Shown one piece after another: positions 9,267 to 17,158 of a stretch of 49,944 nt of DNA; position 1 is the stretch's first letter, and each line of letters starts with the position of its first letter. Made by a program: the position numbers and the translations under genes. The DNA comes from CALLVF01 sp964632205 (lineage in GTDB: Bacteria > Patescibacteriota > Microgenomatia > UBA1406 > GWC2-37-13), in the NCBI GenBank assembly GCA_964632205.1, contig CAZWBE010000006.1, positions 1 through 49,944 on the forward strand, given 5' to 3'. The notes below the pieces were generated by a model. That model saw only the letters and a list, made by a program, of their open reading frames with translations, did not search any database and was not told the origin of the DNA.

Positions 9267-9914
9267 TTAAGTAGCAAAAATTTTTTTGAGAAAGAGATAA
9301 TTTTTGCCAGGGTCTTTACTTTTCAAAATAAAACTGCCAACAACAATTTCGTCAAGATTAAGTTTTTTTAACAAATGAATATTTTCATCATTAACGCCTC
9401 CATCAAGACCAACTTTTTTTTCGGGAAATTTTGCTTTAAATTTCTTGATCTTCTTTAAAACAGAGGTGATAAGCTTTTGTCCCTGAAAACCAGGATTAAC
9501 AGTTAAAAAAAGAAACCAATCGAAAGAGGGAATTAAATCAATTAGATTATCTAAGGAAGTTGAAGGATTGATGGCTAAACCTAATTCAAAAGCTAACTTT
9601 TTTCTTCCGTTAATCAATTTTTGTTTGTTTTCCAATGACTCATAATGAATAAATACTCTTTTTGCTTTTACTTTTTGACAATGAGAAAAATGATTAAACG
9701 GATCATTGACCATCAAATGAATTTCCAAAAAAAAATCATTAAAACTGATTTCTTTTTCTATTTCACTCAGAGAAACAGTTTTGCTAGCAGTAAAATTTCC
9801 ATCGGTGATATCTAATTGAAGACAATCAGAAAATGATTTAATCTTTTTTAAATCATTTTTTAGTTGATTTAATGATAAAGGAAGAATAGCTGGAACAATG
9901 ATTGATTCTCTCAT
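9267..9914 (-). CDS. rpe: Ribulose-phosphate 3-epimerase-like protein
   Basis: This TIM-barrel protein of the pentose phosphate pathway should interconvert ribulose-5-P and xylulose-5-P. Visible are LDITDGNF (34-41), EIHLMV with metal-ligand His66, LTVNPGFQGQ near 138, and VGLDGGV near 174 with the catalytic Asp. The usual HVDVMDG reads QLDITDG here, so the first metal-ligand His is Gln33, which is unusual. I start at the ATG at 9914. The longer frame to 9956 runs into the tRNA-Gly gene and its extra residues are translated tRNA. The 215 aa fit the family. It lies 10 bp after the tRNA and could share its transcript. Confidence 0.85.
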   Translation of the reverse strand: MRESIIVPAILPLSLNQLKNDLKKIKSFSDCLQLDITDGNFTASKTVSLSEIEKEISFNDFFLEIHLMVNDPFNHFSHCQKVKAKRVFIHYESLENKQKLINGRKKLAFELGLAINPSTSLDNLIDLIPSFDWFLFLTVNPGFQGQKLITSVLKKIKKFKAKFPEKKVGLDGGVNDENIHLLKKLNLDEIVVGSFILKSKDPGKNYLFLKKIFAT

Positions 9915-9923
9915 TAAACCGGG

Positions 9924-9994
9924 AGCGGGATACGGGAATCGAACCCGTCTCTCCACCTTGGAAGGGTGGCGTTAAACCGCTTAACTAATCCCGC
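9924..9994 (-). tRNA. tRNA-Gly (anticodon TCC)
   Basis: On the minus strand this folds as a cloverleaf of 71 nt. The acceptor is GCGGGAT/ATCCCGC, the anticodon arm is CCACC-CTTCCAA-GGTGG with TCC at 34-36, and the T arm is ACGGG-TTCGATT-CCCGT. The discriminator is U. CCA is not encoded. Confidence 0.97.
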
Positions 9995-10009
9995 ATAAGA
10001 ATATGTAAA

Positions 10010-10017
10010 ATTATAGC
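10010..10017 (-). promoter_or_regulatory. Extended -10 promoter of tRNA-Gly/rpe
   Basis: The minus strand has TGCTATAAT, an extended -10 (TGnTATAAT), about 16 bp upstream of the tRNA 5' end. No good -35 is visible, which is common when an extended -10 is present. It may also drive rpe. Confidence 0.5.
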
Positions 10018-10025
10018 AAAATTAT

Positions 10026-10065
10026 CTTAAACCTTTAGGGTTATTTTATGTTAAGTTTAAACCTT
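10026..10065 (-). repeat. Diverged REP-like repeat, possible copy R6
   Basis: Read on the minus strand it has AAGGTT, an A/T spacer ending ATAAAAT, then AACCC-taa-AGGTT. This is the same order as copy R5 but with several mismatches. It lies between a gene end and a tRNA, as copy R4 lies next to tRNA-Ser. The relationship is tentative. Confidence 0.35.
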
Positions 10066-10071
10066 AATATT

Positions 10072-10812
10072 TTATTTTAATTTAAGATATAATCTCTGAC
10101 TCTCTTCAAGCTCATCCCAGCGATTAATCCCAATCCCTACCGAGGAAAATGGAATTTTTAAACCAGCCACTTTTTTTCCTTGATTGCTGGCAATTTTAAT
10201 TAAGCCATTAAGATAATATTCACCAGAAACGGGTGATTTGGGTACTTTACTTAAATTTTTCTTAAGAAAATCAAAATCAAAACAGTAAAAACCAGCGTTT
10301 AGTTCCTTAATTTGCCTTTGTGATTGGGTGGCATCTTTAAATTCAACGCTATCAACAATCTCTCCTTTTTTATTGCGAATAATGTAACCCCAGTGAAGAT
10401 TGGTATTATCGTGTTCAACGGTAACTATCGTCATAGCGGCCTTTTCCTTTCTGTGTAAACTTATTAAATCTTCAATATTTTCTTTCCGATAAAACATGGT
10501 ATGATCGCCGTAGCCAACTAAAATTAATTGCGGTTGATATTTCTGCACCACCGGCAAAGCCACTTTAACAGCATGGGCTGTCCCCAAACGTTTTTTTTGA
10601 TAAACATAGTCAACGGAGAAATTTTTCAATACCTCTTTCACACTTTCATAAAAAGCACCGATCACGACCACAACTTTGTCAGCGACTTTCTCCATTAACT
10701 CCACCGAATAAACAATCAGCGGTTTATTCAAAAAAGGAAGAGTGACTTTATTTTTATCTTTTGACTTCATTCTTGTTCCTTTTCCGGCTGCTAAAATTAA
10801 TCCTATAATCAT
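10072..10812 (-). CDS. GlmU-type nucleotidyltransferase domain (stand-alone)
   Basis: This NTP-transferase of the GlmU N-terminal type would make UDP-GlcNAc or a related UDP-sugar. It has LAAGKGTRMKS (7-17), a substrate/UTP-binding KKRLGTAHAV near 73, a GDHTM metal-site motif near 106, and NAGFYCF near 172. At 246 aa it lacks the left-handed beta-helix acetyltransferase domain of full GlmU. If it is the uridylyltransferase, acetylation must be done elsewhere. It sits 26 bp downstream of galE on the same strand, which fits UDP-sugar metabolism. It could use another sugar-1-phosphate. Confidence 0.82.
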   Translation of the reverse strand: MIIGLILAAGKGTRMKSKDKNKVTLPFLNKPLIVYSVELMEKVADKVVVVIGAFYESVKEVLKNFSVDYVYQKKRLGTAHAVKVALPVVQKYQPQLILVGYGDHTMFYRKENIEDLISLHRKEKAAMTIVTVEHDNTNLHWGYIIRNKKGEIVDSVEFKDATQSQRQIKELNAGFYCFDFDFLKKNLSKVPKSPVSGEYYLNGLIKIASNQGKKVAGLKIPFSSVGIGINRWDELEESQRLYLKLK

Positions 10813-10838
10813 AATTAATTTTTAATTTTTAACTTACT

Positions 10839-11849
10839 TTAATACTGCCAACCATGAGGGTGTTTTTCATACCATTTAACTAAAGAAATAATGCTTTCTT
10901 TAATCGTTCTTTTAGGGTGCCAACCTAAAACTTTTTTCGCTTTTTCAATTGAGGCAAAGATTTTGGCATATTCACCTTGACGGGGGACAGTCTTTTTCAC
11001 CTCAATTTTTTTGCCGGTTACCTCCTCAACTTTTTTAATGATCTCCAAAACTGAATTACCTTCACCGGTCCCTAAATTAAGCAGGTCCTGACATTGGTTT
11101 TGAGAAAGCAGATGCTCAACTGCCGACAGATGGGCTTCGTTTAAATCAACGGCATTTATATAATCACGAATAGGGGTTTTATCGGGAGTCTCAACTGAAG
11201 GACAGGTAAGATAAAATGGTTCAATACCCAATGCGCCGCGGACAGCGTTTTGGACTAAAAGAGTCGAGGGCTTTTTTGAATCACCAATCAACCCATCATC
11301 AGAAGCACCGCAAACATTAAAATAGCGCAATATCAAATAGTTAATATTAAATCTTTTTCCATACCATTGGATTATCTTCTCCGCCATTTTTTTTGACTCA
11401 CCGTAAGGATTGGTAGGGATTGTCGGATGAACCTCATCAACTGGCACATAGGATGCCTCACCATAAACAGCGCAAGTTGAGGAAAAAACAATTTTGTTAA
11501 TATTAAAATTTTTCATCGTTTCCAATAAATTTAGGGTGGCTAAAACATTGTTGTGAAAATATTTATAGGGATTTTTCATCGACTCATCCACCAAACACGA
11601 GGCGGCATAATGAACAACTGCTTTAATCTCACCTTCCTTTTTAAAAATAGGGGAGAGGTCGTTTTTTAAATCAGCCTCGTAAACATGAAGGATGTTGGCA
11701 TTAAATTTTTTTTGCAACAATTGCAATGGCTGACGAAAACCGGTGGAAAAATTATCAACGGCCACTACTTGGTACCCTTTTTGCAAAAATAAATAACAGG
11801 CAATGGAGCCGATATAACCACCGGCGCCTGTGATTAAAATTTTATTCAT
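10839..11849 (-). CDS. galE: UDP-glucose 4-epimerase
   Basis: This extended SDR enzyme interconverts UDP-Glc and UDP-Gal (or their N-acetyl forms). It has GAGGYIGS (8-15), SSTCAVYG (123-130), the Tyr149-x3-Lys153 pair in PYGESKK, and RDYI near 219. The 336 aa are normal length. Its start overlaps the end of the EamA gene by eight bases, and it is followed by the GlmU-like gene, so three or more genes probably form one transcript. Confidence 0.93.
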   Translation of the reverse strand: MNKILITGAGGYIGSIACYLFLQKGYQVVAVDNFSTGFRQPLQLLQKKFNANILHVYEADLKNDLSPIFKKEGEIKAVVHYAASCLVDESMKNPYKYFHNNVLATLNLLETMKNFNINKIVFSSTCAVYGEASYVPVDEVHPTIPTNPYGESKKMAEKIIQWYGKRFNINYLILRYFNVCGASDDGLIGDSKKPSTLLVQNAVRGALGIEPFYLTCPSVETPDKTPIRDYINAVDLNEAHLSAVEHLLSQNQCQDLLNLGTGEGNSVLEIIKKVEEVTGKKIEVKKTVPRQGEYAKIFASIEKAKKVLGWHPKRTIKESIISLVKWYEKHPHGWQY

Positions 11850-12792
11850 TACCTCTATTATAAATTGAATTTTTAATTTTTGATTTTTGATTTTTAATTT
11901 TTAATTTGTAGAAGGGGTGCCAGTGAATTCTTCCCTCAGCTAAATAAATTCCGCCAAAAACCAAAATGCTGCCTATGATATAAAACAGATTAGGATACTC
12001 GCCTAAAAGAGGGACGGCGATTAAAACCGCTACCACCGGGTCAATGTAGGTAAAAAGCCCAACTTCCTGCCCATCAATTTTGGCAATTCCCCAATAATAA
12101 AGAAAGTAAGCAATGGCTGAGGAGAAAAATATACCATAGATAATCCCCAGCCAACCATTTAAATTCAAATCTGTCAATGACCATTTTGATAATTCATAAG
12201 GGACAAAAGCGAAAAATAAAAGGCTGCTGATTAGAAAAGTAAAAGAGGTGGCAAATAGAGGATTAACCTTTTTAAATAAATCTTTTCCAATAAGAGTGGC
12301 AAAAACAGTCCCTAACGTTGCCAAAAGAATAAAAAAATTACCCTCCACCTCGCCGAAAAAAACTGTTTTCCCATCAAAAAGAAGAGGAGAAAGAATAATG
12401 ATTAACACTCCCAAAAGGGAAATAATCATACCGGCGGCAACTTTTATTTTTGGTTTTTCTTTTAAAAAAATTATTGAAAAAAGATATAAAAAAACCGGAC
12501 CGGCGGAGGCGATAATCGGCGCATTAATACTCTCTGTCTTTTTCAGACCTAAAAAGAAAAAAGTGATATTAATAAAAATGCCAAAGAAACTGACTAGAAA
12601 AATTTGCCACCATCTTTTAAAGGAAACCTTCTGATAATAAAAAAAAATCAATGGCAAAAAAATTAGACCGGCAAAGAAAAAGCGAATAAAGGCGAGTGTG
12701 AAGGGAGGAATATTTTGCAAAGCAAATTTAAAAATTGGCGAGGCTCCTCCCCAGATAATATTGGTAATGATTAAACTTAAAATAGGATTCAT
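11842..12792 (-). CDS. EamA/DMT family transporter
   Basis: The 316 aa contain ten hydrophobic segments in two EamA repeats. The first starts NIIWGGASPIFKFAL, and the second covers about residues 150-290 and has IDPVVAVLIAVPLLGE near 247. The family exports or exchanges small metabolites; the substrate cannot be predicted. The last 25 residues are a lysine-rich tail (KLKIKNQKSKIKN) produced by tandem heptamers and not part of the fold. The start overlaps the GT2 stop as ATGA, and the end overlaps galE by eight bases. Confidence 0.85.
   Translation of the reverse strand: MNPILSLIITNIIWGGASPIFKFALQNIPPFTLAFIRFFFAGLIFLPLIFFYYQKVSFKRWWQIFLVSFFGIFINITFFFLGLKKTESINAPIIASAGPVFLYLFSIIFLKEKPKIKVAAGMIISLLGVLIIILSPLLFDGKTVFFGEVEGNFFILLATLGTVFATLIGKDLFKKVNPLFATSFTFLISSLLFFAFVPYELSKWSLTDLNLNGWLGIIYGIFFSSAIAYFLYYWGIAKIDGQEVGLFTYIDPVVAVLIAVPLLGEYPNLFYIIGSILVFGGIYLAEGRIHWHPFYKLKIKNQKSKIKNSIYNRGNE
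11874..11908 (-). repeat. Tandem heptamer repeat (AAAATCA/AAAATTA)
   Basis: Four to five 7-bp units, AAAATTA or AAAATCA on the minus strand, encode the C-terminal KIKNQKSKIKN of the EamA transporter. Similar arrays lie at 29964, 30985 and 40244. Confidence 0.85.
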
Positions 12793-13739
12793 CTATGGCT
12801 TAACCCTCGAGGTTGTTTTGTATCTGAACCTTTATTTTTTTTGTTCAAATAAACTAATAACTCGCCGATTACCCCAGTTGTCACTATTTGAATTCCGGCG
12901 ATAATCAATAAAATTCCCAGTAACAAAATCGGTCTTCGATATAAAAGAACATTAAAAAAAATTCTTTCAATTACCAAATATAAAGTTAAAAAAAAGCCCG
13001 CCAGAAACAAAGCGCCGCCAATTATTCCAAAAAAGTGAAGCGGCCGCTCGGCAAATTTATACAAAAAATAGGCCGTTAACATATCCAGCAAACCAATAAA
13101 GATTTTTCCCCGACCAAATTTTGACCGACCAAACCGCCGCGGATGATTTCTAACCGAAACTTCTGTCACAGAAAATCCATGATAATAAACGGCTAAAGGA
13201 AAAAAACGAAAATTATTACCATAAAAAATAAACTCCTGTAAAACCTCCCGTCGAAAAGCTTTAAAACCACAGTTAATATCACGATACGGTGAATTAAGAA
13301 ATTTACACAAGAATAATTGGGCAAGACGAGAATATAATTTCACTAAAAAACCCTCCTGCCTTTGGCTTCTTACTCCATTGACAAAATCATAACCGGCTTC
13401 AATTTTGTTTAAAAATTGGGGCAAATCATGAGGATCATCTTGTAAATCAGCATCCATAAAAACAATAACTTCACCCCTGGCATTTTTAACGCCGGTGTTT
13501 AATGCCTCTCCTTTTCCCAAACGTTTGCGATGAGAAATTAATTTGATAAACTGTTGCTGTTTAACATGTTTTTTTCCGAGGTGGTTTTTAATATTTATGA
13601 CCGATTTATCATCCGAACCATCATCAACTAAAATTATCTCCCACTCTTTTTTTAACTGCTTCGTAACATTGATTAACGAATCAAGCAAAATAGGCAAATT
13701 TTTTTCTTCGTTGTAGAAAGGAATAATAACGGAAATCAT
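12789..13739 (-). CDS. GT2 glycosyltransferase with two C-terminal membrane helices (GtrB/ArnC-like)
   Basis: The GT-A domain has IIPFYNEE (4-11), VDDGS (38-42) and MDADLQDDP near 95, then INCGFKAFRR and two transmembrane helices at about 233-255 and 268-290. This matches GtrB/ArnC-type polyprenyl-phosphate glycosyltransferases. The product would be a lipid-linked hexose used by GT-C enzymes such as the neighbouring DUF2079 protein. The final residues GSDTKQPRGLSHR are translated from REP-like copy R2, so the native C-terminus was probably replaced or extended. The stop overlaps the EamA start (ATGA). Confidence 0.88.
   Translation of the reverse strand: MISVIIPFYNEEKNLPILLDSLINVTKQLKKEWEIILVDDGSDDKSVINIKNHLGKKHVKQQQFIKLISHRKRLGKGEALNTGVKNARGEVIVFMDADLQDDPHDLPQFLNKIEAGYDFVNGVRSQRQEGFLVKLYSRLAQLFLCKFLNSPYRDINCGFKAFRREVLQEFIFYGNNFRFFPLAVYYHGFSVTEVSVRNHPRRFGRSKFGRGKIFIGLLDMLTAYFLYKFAERPLHFFGIIGGALFLAGFFLTLYLVIERIFFNVLLYRRPILLLGILLIIAGIQIVTTGVIGELLVYLNKKNKGSDTKQPRGLSHR
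12800..12832 (-). repeat. REP-like repeat, copy R2
   Basis: On the minus strand it reads AAGGTTCAGATACAAAA then AACC-TCGAG-GGTT. It lies inside the 3' end of the GT2 gene and is translated. The centre is TCGAG where other copies have TCAAG or CTTGA. Confidence 0.85.
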
Positions 13740-13757
13740 TTTTTTAAAAAAAATTAA

Positions 13758-15206
13758 TTAATCTTTAATTTTTTTGTATACTTCAATCTCTTTATCCTGC
13801 AAGTTATTGGAAAAAATCATCGCAAAATTATCATCCTCCCTTAATTTTTGATAAAACTTAACAGACAAAGTTCCTTTGCTGATGTCACCAATTTCTGGTC
13901 GGTAAATAATTACATAGTCAAATGCTTTGTAATCATTAATCTTTTTCATTATATCATCATCTGTTAGACCCATTAGAGGATAAGCTAGGTCAAAAAGGAA
14001 ATTATGATAATATTGTCTATTAGTAAAGAAAGGCGCTAAGCGGGGAGTAGTCGATACTTTAATTTTTTCATCTGCTAATCTCCCCTGCCAAATTTTTATT
14101 GAGCTTTCTGTTATTTTATCAAGCTTCTCATATTTAACTGGTTGTTTAACGAAGGAAGGAGTAGGATTATATAAATAAATTGATCTTAAATTCAAAATAA
14201 AAAAAACAGCTAAAAACAACGACTGAACCTTCTTGTTGGTAATTAACCGATTAAAATTTTTATACCCCTCAATTAATGAATAAAAAAGAAAAGGAACGAT
14301 AATTGAATTGTAATGAAAAAATATCGCTCTCATATTATTGTTAAGACTGACAATATTGATTACCCACTCAGGAGAACTAATAATTAAAGTTAGAGGAGAG
14401 AATAAAGCATAAAAAGTTGGTAGAATTAATCGTCCAATATAGACAAAACCCTCCTTGAGAATTGTTTCTTTTCTTGCCATTATGCCAAAAAAATAACCAG
14501 TGGCAAAATGTGGCTCGCCTCTAAAATAGGGGATAATTACATAAACTGTGGTAATAAAAAATAATATCCCAACAATACTCGTCACTAATCCAATAATTTT
14601 TTCTCTTTTGATGAAATAAAGATAAAAACCCAAAAGAAAAACTGTTAAGCCAACATGCTCTTTAGTAAAAAGACTTAAAAAAACAAAAACGAAATACCAA
14701 AACCAATTTTTTTCTTCCTGAAAATACAAAGCGAATAAAAAAAAAGTTGTCGCAAAAACCACCGCATGAAAATCAAAAAGTAAAACTCTTTGAATAGGAA
14801 AATAAGAAAGATAGACAACGGCAAACAAAAAACTAATCAATTGATTTTTTAATTTCTTTTTAGCGATAAGATATATCACCCAAGCGCCTAACCCTAAGAT
14901 TGCTGCTTGGGCGACTAAAAGTACGTCTGGATAAGGGAAGAACCAATAAAAGGGAGCAAAAACGATTAAAATGGGATCAAAATGAACCGCTAATCGGTTA
15001 ATATTCTTTTTTAAATCTTGATTAGTCATCTCTAAGATTCTCCCTTTGGCAGTGTTGTAAACAACCTGATTCATAATTCCCAAATCATAATAATGAGAGT
15101 TTAAAGTCCGATAACGAAGAATTGATAAGTAAGAGAAATAAATCACAAAAAACCCAATTAAAATAGCCAAAATGACGGGATATTTATTTTTCAATAAAAA
15201 TTCCAT
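13758..15206 (-). CDS. DUF2079 polytopic membrane protein (GT-C-like)
   Basis: This 482-aa protein has about twelve hydrophobic segments. It has the DUF2079 signature near the N-terminus: SHYYDLGIMNQVVYNT (37-52), then NRLAVHFDPILIVFAPFYW. DUF2079 proteins are related to GT-C glycosyltransferases but their activity is not established. The gene lies 18 bp upstream of the GtrB-like GT2 on the same strand, a pairing consistent with donor synthesis and transfer. Confidence 0.8.
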   Translation of the reverse strand: MEFLLKNKYPVILAILIGFFVIYFSYLSILRYRTLNSHYYDLGIMNQVVYNTAKGRILEMTNQDLKKNINRLAVHFDPILIVFAPFYWFFPYPDVLLVAQAAILGLGAWVIYLIAKKKLKNQLISFLFAVVYLSYFPIQRVLLFDFHAVVFATTFFLFALYFQEEKNWFWYFVFVFLSLFTKEHVGLTVFLLGFYLYFIKREKIIGLVTSIVGILFFITTVYVIIPYFRGEPHFATGYFFGIMARKETILKEGFVYIGRLILPTFYALFSPLTLIISSPEWVINIVSLNNNMRAIFFHYNSIIVPFLFYSLIEGYKNFNRLITNKKVQSLFLAVFFILNLRSIYLYNPTPSFVKQPVKYEKLDKITESSIKIWQGRLADEKIKVSTTPRLAPFFTNRQYYHNFLFDLAYPLMGLTDDDIMKKINDYKAFDYVIIYRPEIGDISKGTLSVKFYQKLREDDNFAMIFSNNLQDKEIEVYKKIKD

Positions 15207-15272
15207 AGTTAAAAATTTTAAAAAACAATAACCGATAATTTCACCAAAGATTAAAAAGTATATCGTTTAAGG

Positions 15273-16232
15273 TTATTTATTTCCCGAGTGATATTTTTCG
15301 TGAACTTCTTTTAAGCGAACATTAGTGACATGGGTATAGATTTGGGTGGTAGAGATATTCTTATGACCCAACATCTCTTGAACTGAACGCAAATCAGCCC
15401 CATGTGACAATAAATCAGTCGCGTAACTATGACGAATAGCATGAGGACCGATTCTAAACAAAAGACCAGCTTTTTTGCGATATTTATCAACCATTCTCTC
15501 AATCGATCGGACCGATAGTCTTAATTTTTCATCGGTTAATCCTTCTTTTGGTTTTGGTCCAGAATAGCGGATAAAAAGCGGGCGATAAGGATCATCTCTT
15601 TTGTGTAAGTATTTTGACAACCATTCTTTAGCCCTTTTTGAAAGAAAAACTACCCTGGCTTTACCTCCCTTACCAATAACCCCAAATTCTCCTTTTTCCA
15701 GATTAACTTGTTCCCGATTAAGGGAAACCAATTCAGAGACTCGCAACCCCGTGGAAAATAAAATTTCTAAAATCGCTCGATCACGAAGACCAATTATATC
15801 TTTCACCACCACCGCGTTAAAAATTCTTTCCAGCTCATCAGGTAACAAAAATTTTATATTTCGATCACGTACTTTACCCAACTCAACCATTTCTGGCGCC
15901 ACCACTTTGAATCCCTGCTTAAGAAGATAACGAAAAAAGGAACGAAGTGCCACTAAAAAATAATTCTGAGTTTGTTTTTTTAACTCACCTTTGTGAGGAT
16001 TTTTGTAATAGCGCGATAAGTATAATCTAAATTGACGAATGGTTTCCTCATTGATTTTTTCTATATCAATATCTGTCTCATTTTGATTTTGGATTGTCAA
16101 TAAGTGGTTTTTTATCAACCATTCTTTAAAAAATTGCAAATAATAACTATACATTCTGACAGTTTTTGGGGAAAGATTTCGATCAAGCTCGCAATATTCC
16201 AAAAAGCGGAAGATCGCTTCTTTTAATGACAT
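15273..16232 (-). CDS. xerC: XerC/XerD-type tyrosine recombinase
   Basis: It probably resolves chromosome dimers at a dif site, as most CPR genomes carry a single Xer enzyme. The N-terminal SAM-like core-binding domain covers about 1-110. The catalytic domain shows Arg164 (TGLRVSEL), Lys188 (GKGGK), His264 and Arg267 (HAIRHSY), His290 (LGHKN) and the nucleophile Tyr299 (QIYTHV), so the set is complete. The 319 aa are slightly longer than E. coli XerC/D, with extra residues around 45-60. An integron or phage integrase is less likely, since no attachment site or cargo is visible. Confidence 0.88.
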   Translation of the reverse strand: MSLKEAIFRFLEYCELDRNLSPKTVRMYSYYLQFFKEWLIKNHLLTIQNQNETDIDIEKINEETIRQFRLYLSRYYKNPHKGELKKQTQNYFLVALRSFFRYLLKQGFKVVAPEMVELGKVRDRNIKFLLPDELERIFNAVVVKDIIGLRDRAILEILFSTGLRVSELVSLNREQVNLEKGEFGVIGKGGKARVVFLSKRAKEWLSKYLHKRDDPYRPLFIRYSGPKPKEGLTDEKLRLSVRSIERMVDKYRKKAGLLFRIGPHAIRHSYATDLLSHGADLRSVQEMLGHKNISTTQIYTHVTNVRLKEVHEKYHSGNK

Positions 16233-16361
16233 ATCTAAATATTAATCGACGTTATCAAAGAATTCAATGGCGATTTAATGTAAAAAAAATCAAGTGAAAA
16301 ACAACCAAAAAACAACCAAGAAATTCTTTAGGATTAAGTAAAAAGAATTTTTCTCCTGATG

Positions 16362-16446
16362 TGCCGCAGAGAGGAGTTGAACCCCTACGCCCTTAACGGG
16401 CACAAGGTCCTAAACCTTGCGCGTCTGCCAATTCCGCCACTGCGGC
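16362..16446 (-). tRNA. tRNA-Leu (anticodon TAG)
   Basis: This 85-nt type II tRNA lies on the minus strand. The acceptor is GCCGCAG/CTGCGGC, the anticodon arm is CAAGG-TTTAGGA-CCTTG with TAG, the long variable arm is TGCCCGTTAAGGGCG, and the T arm has GGTTCAACTC. The discriminator is A and CCA is not encoded. Confidence 0.96.
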
Positions 16447-16462
16447 TTGATATTTTTTTTAA

Positions 16463-16470
16463 ATTATATC
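16463..16470 (-). promoter_or_regulatory. Extended -10 promoter of tRNA-Leu
   Basis: The minus strand has TGATATAAT (TGnTATAAT) about 16 bp upstream of the tRNA 5' end. This is the same arrangement as at tRNA-Gly. No clear -35 is seen. Confidence 0.5.
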
Positions 16471-16488
16471 ACTTGTTGCTTAAACCGG

Positions 16489-17136
16489 TTAACTTTTTAA
16501 TCTTTTACCTACCAAATACCCAAAAACAAAGCCACCAATGTGGGCAAACCAAGCTATTCCACCTCGCTGAATATCAAAAGTTACCAAGGAACCAACACCA
16601 GAGAAAACCTGAATAATAAACCAATAGCCAAGGAAAAACCAAGCTGGCAATCTGATCACATCATAAAAACCAAAAAAAGTCGGAACTAACGCCTCAATTT
16701 TTGATTTTTTAAATAAAGCAAAATAGGCGCCAGTCACTCCAGAAATGGCTCCTGAAGCGCCAATCATAGGAATATTGCTGCCAAGATTAAATATCAACTG
16801 AGCAAAAGCGGCGGCGAAACCACCGGCTAAATAAAATCCTAAATAACTCAAATGTCCCAAATGATCTTCCACATTATCGCCAAAGATATGTAGAAACCAA
16901 AGATTTGATAAAAGATGGAACCAGCCGCCATGAAGGAAAATTGAGTAAAAAATATAACGATAACTGTCTAAATTAAAAAAATCAAAACGAGCTGGTACGA
17001 AACCATACTGATAAACAAAAGCCTCAAAATCCGAAGCAGTAATCTGAAAAAAGAAAACTATAAGAGTTATAATAATCAAAAAATAATTAATTAGAGGAAA
17101 TCTTTTTGTTGGTTGAGAATCACGAAGGGGTAACAT
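16489..17136 (-). CDS. Rhomboid-family intramembrane serine protease
   Basis: It has six hydrophobic segments in 215 aa. Conserved rhomboid features are HGGWFHLLSNLWFLHIFG (69-86), GASG with the catalytic Ser128, and AHIGG with the catalytic His199. It cleaves membrane proteins within the bilayer; the substrate is unknown. The gene lies 42 bp upstream of tRNA-Leu on the same strand, so read-through is possible. It diverges from the Pus10 gene. Confidence 0.93.
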   Translation of the reverse strand: MLPLRDSQPTKRFPLINYFLIIITLIVFFFQITASDFEAFVYQYGFVPARFDFFNLDSYRYIFYSIFLHGGWFHLLSNLWFLHIFGDNVEDHLGHLSYLGFYLAGGFAAAFAQLIFNLGSNIPMIGASGAISGVTGAYFALFKKSKIEALVPTFFGFYDVIRLPAWFFLGYWFIIQVFSGVGSLVTFDIQRGGIAWFAHIGGFVFGYLVGKRLKS

Positions 17137-17158
17137 TTCTTAATTATAAACAAAAAAT

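Noticed and set aside
9915..9956. N-terminal extension of the epimerase
   Set aside because: The extension is translated tRNA-Gly sequence.
15273..16232. Treating the Xer recombinase as a mobile-element integrase
   Set aside because: No flanking att repeats, cargo or excisionase are visible, and the sequence looks like a chromosomal XerC/D.
16359..16616. 85-aa plus-strand frame
   Set aside because: It overlaps tRNA-Leu and lies antisense to the rhomboid gene. There is no independent support.
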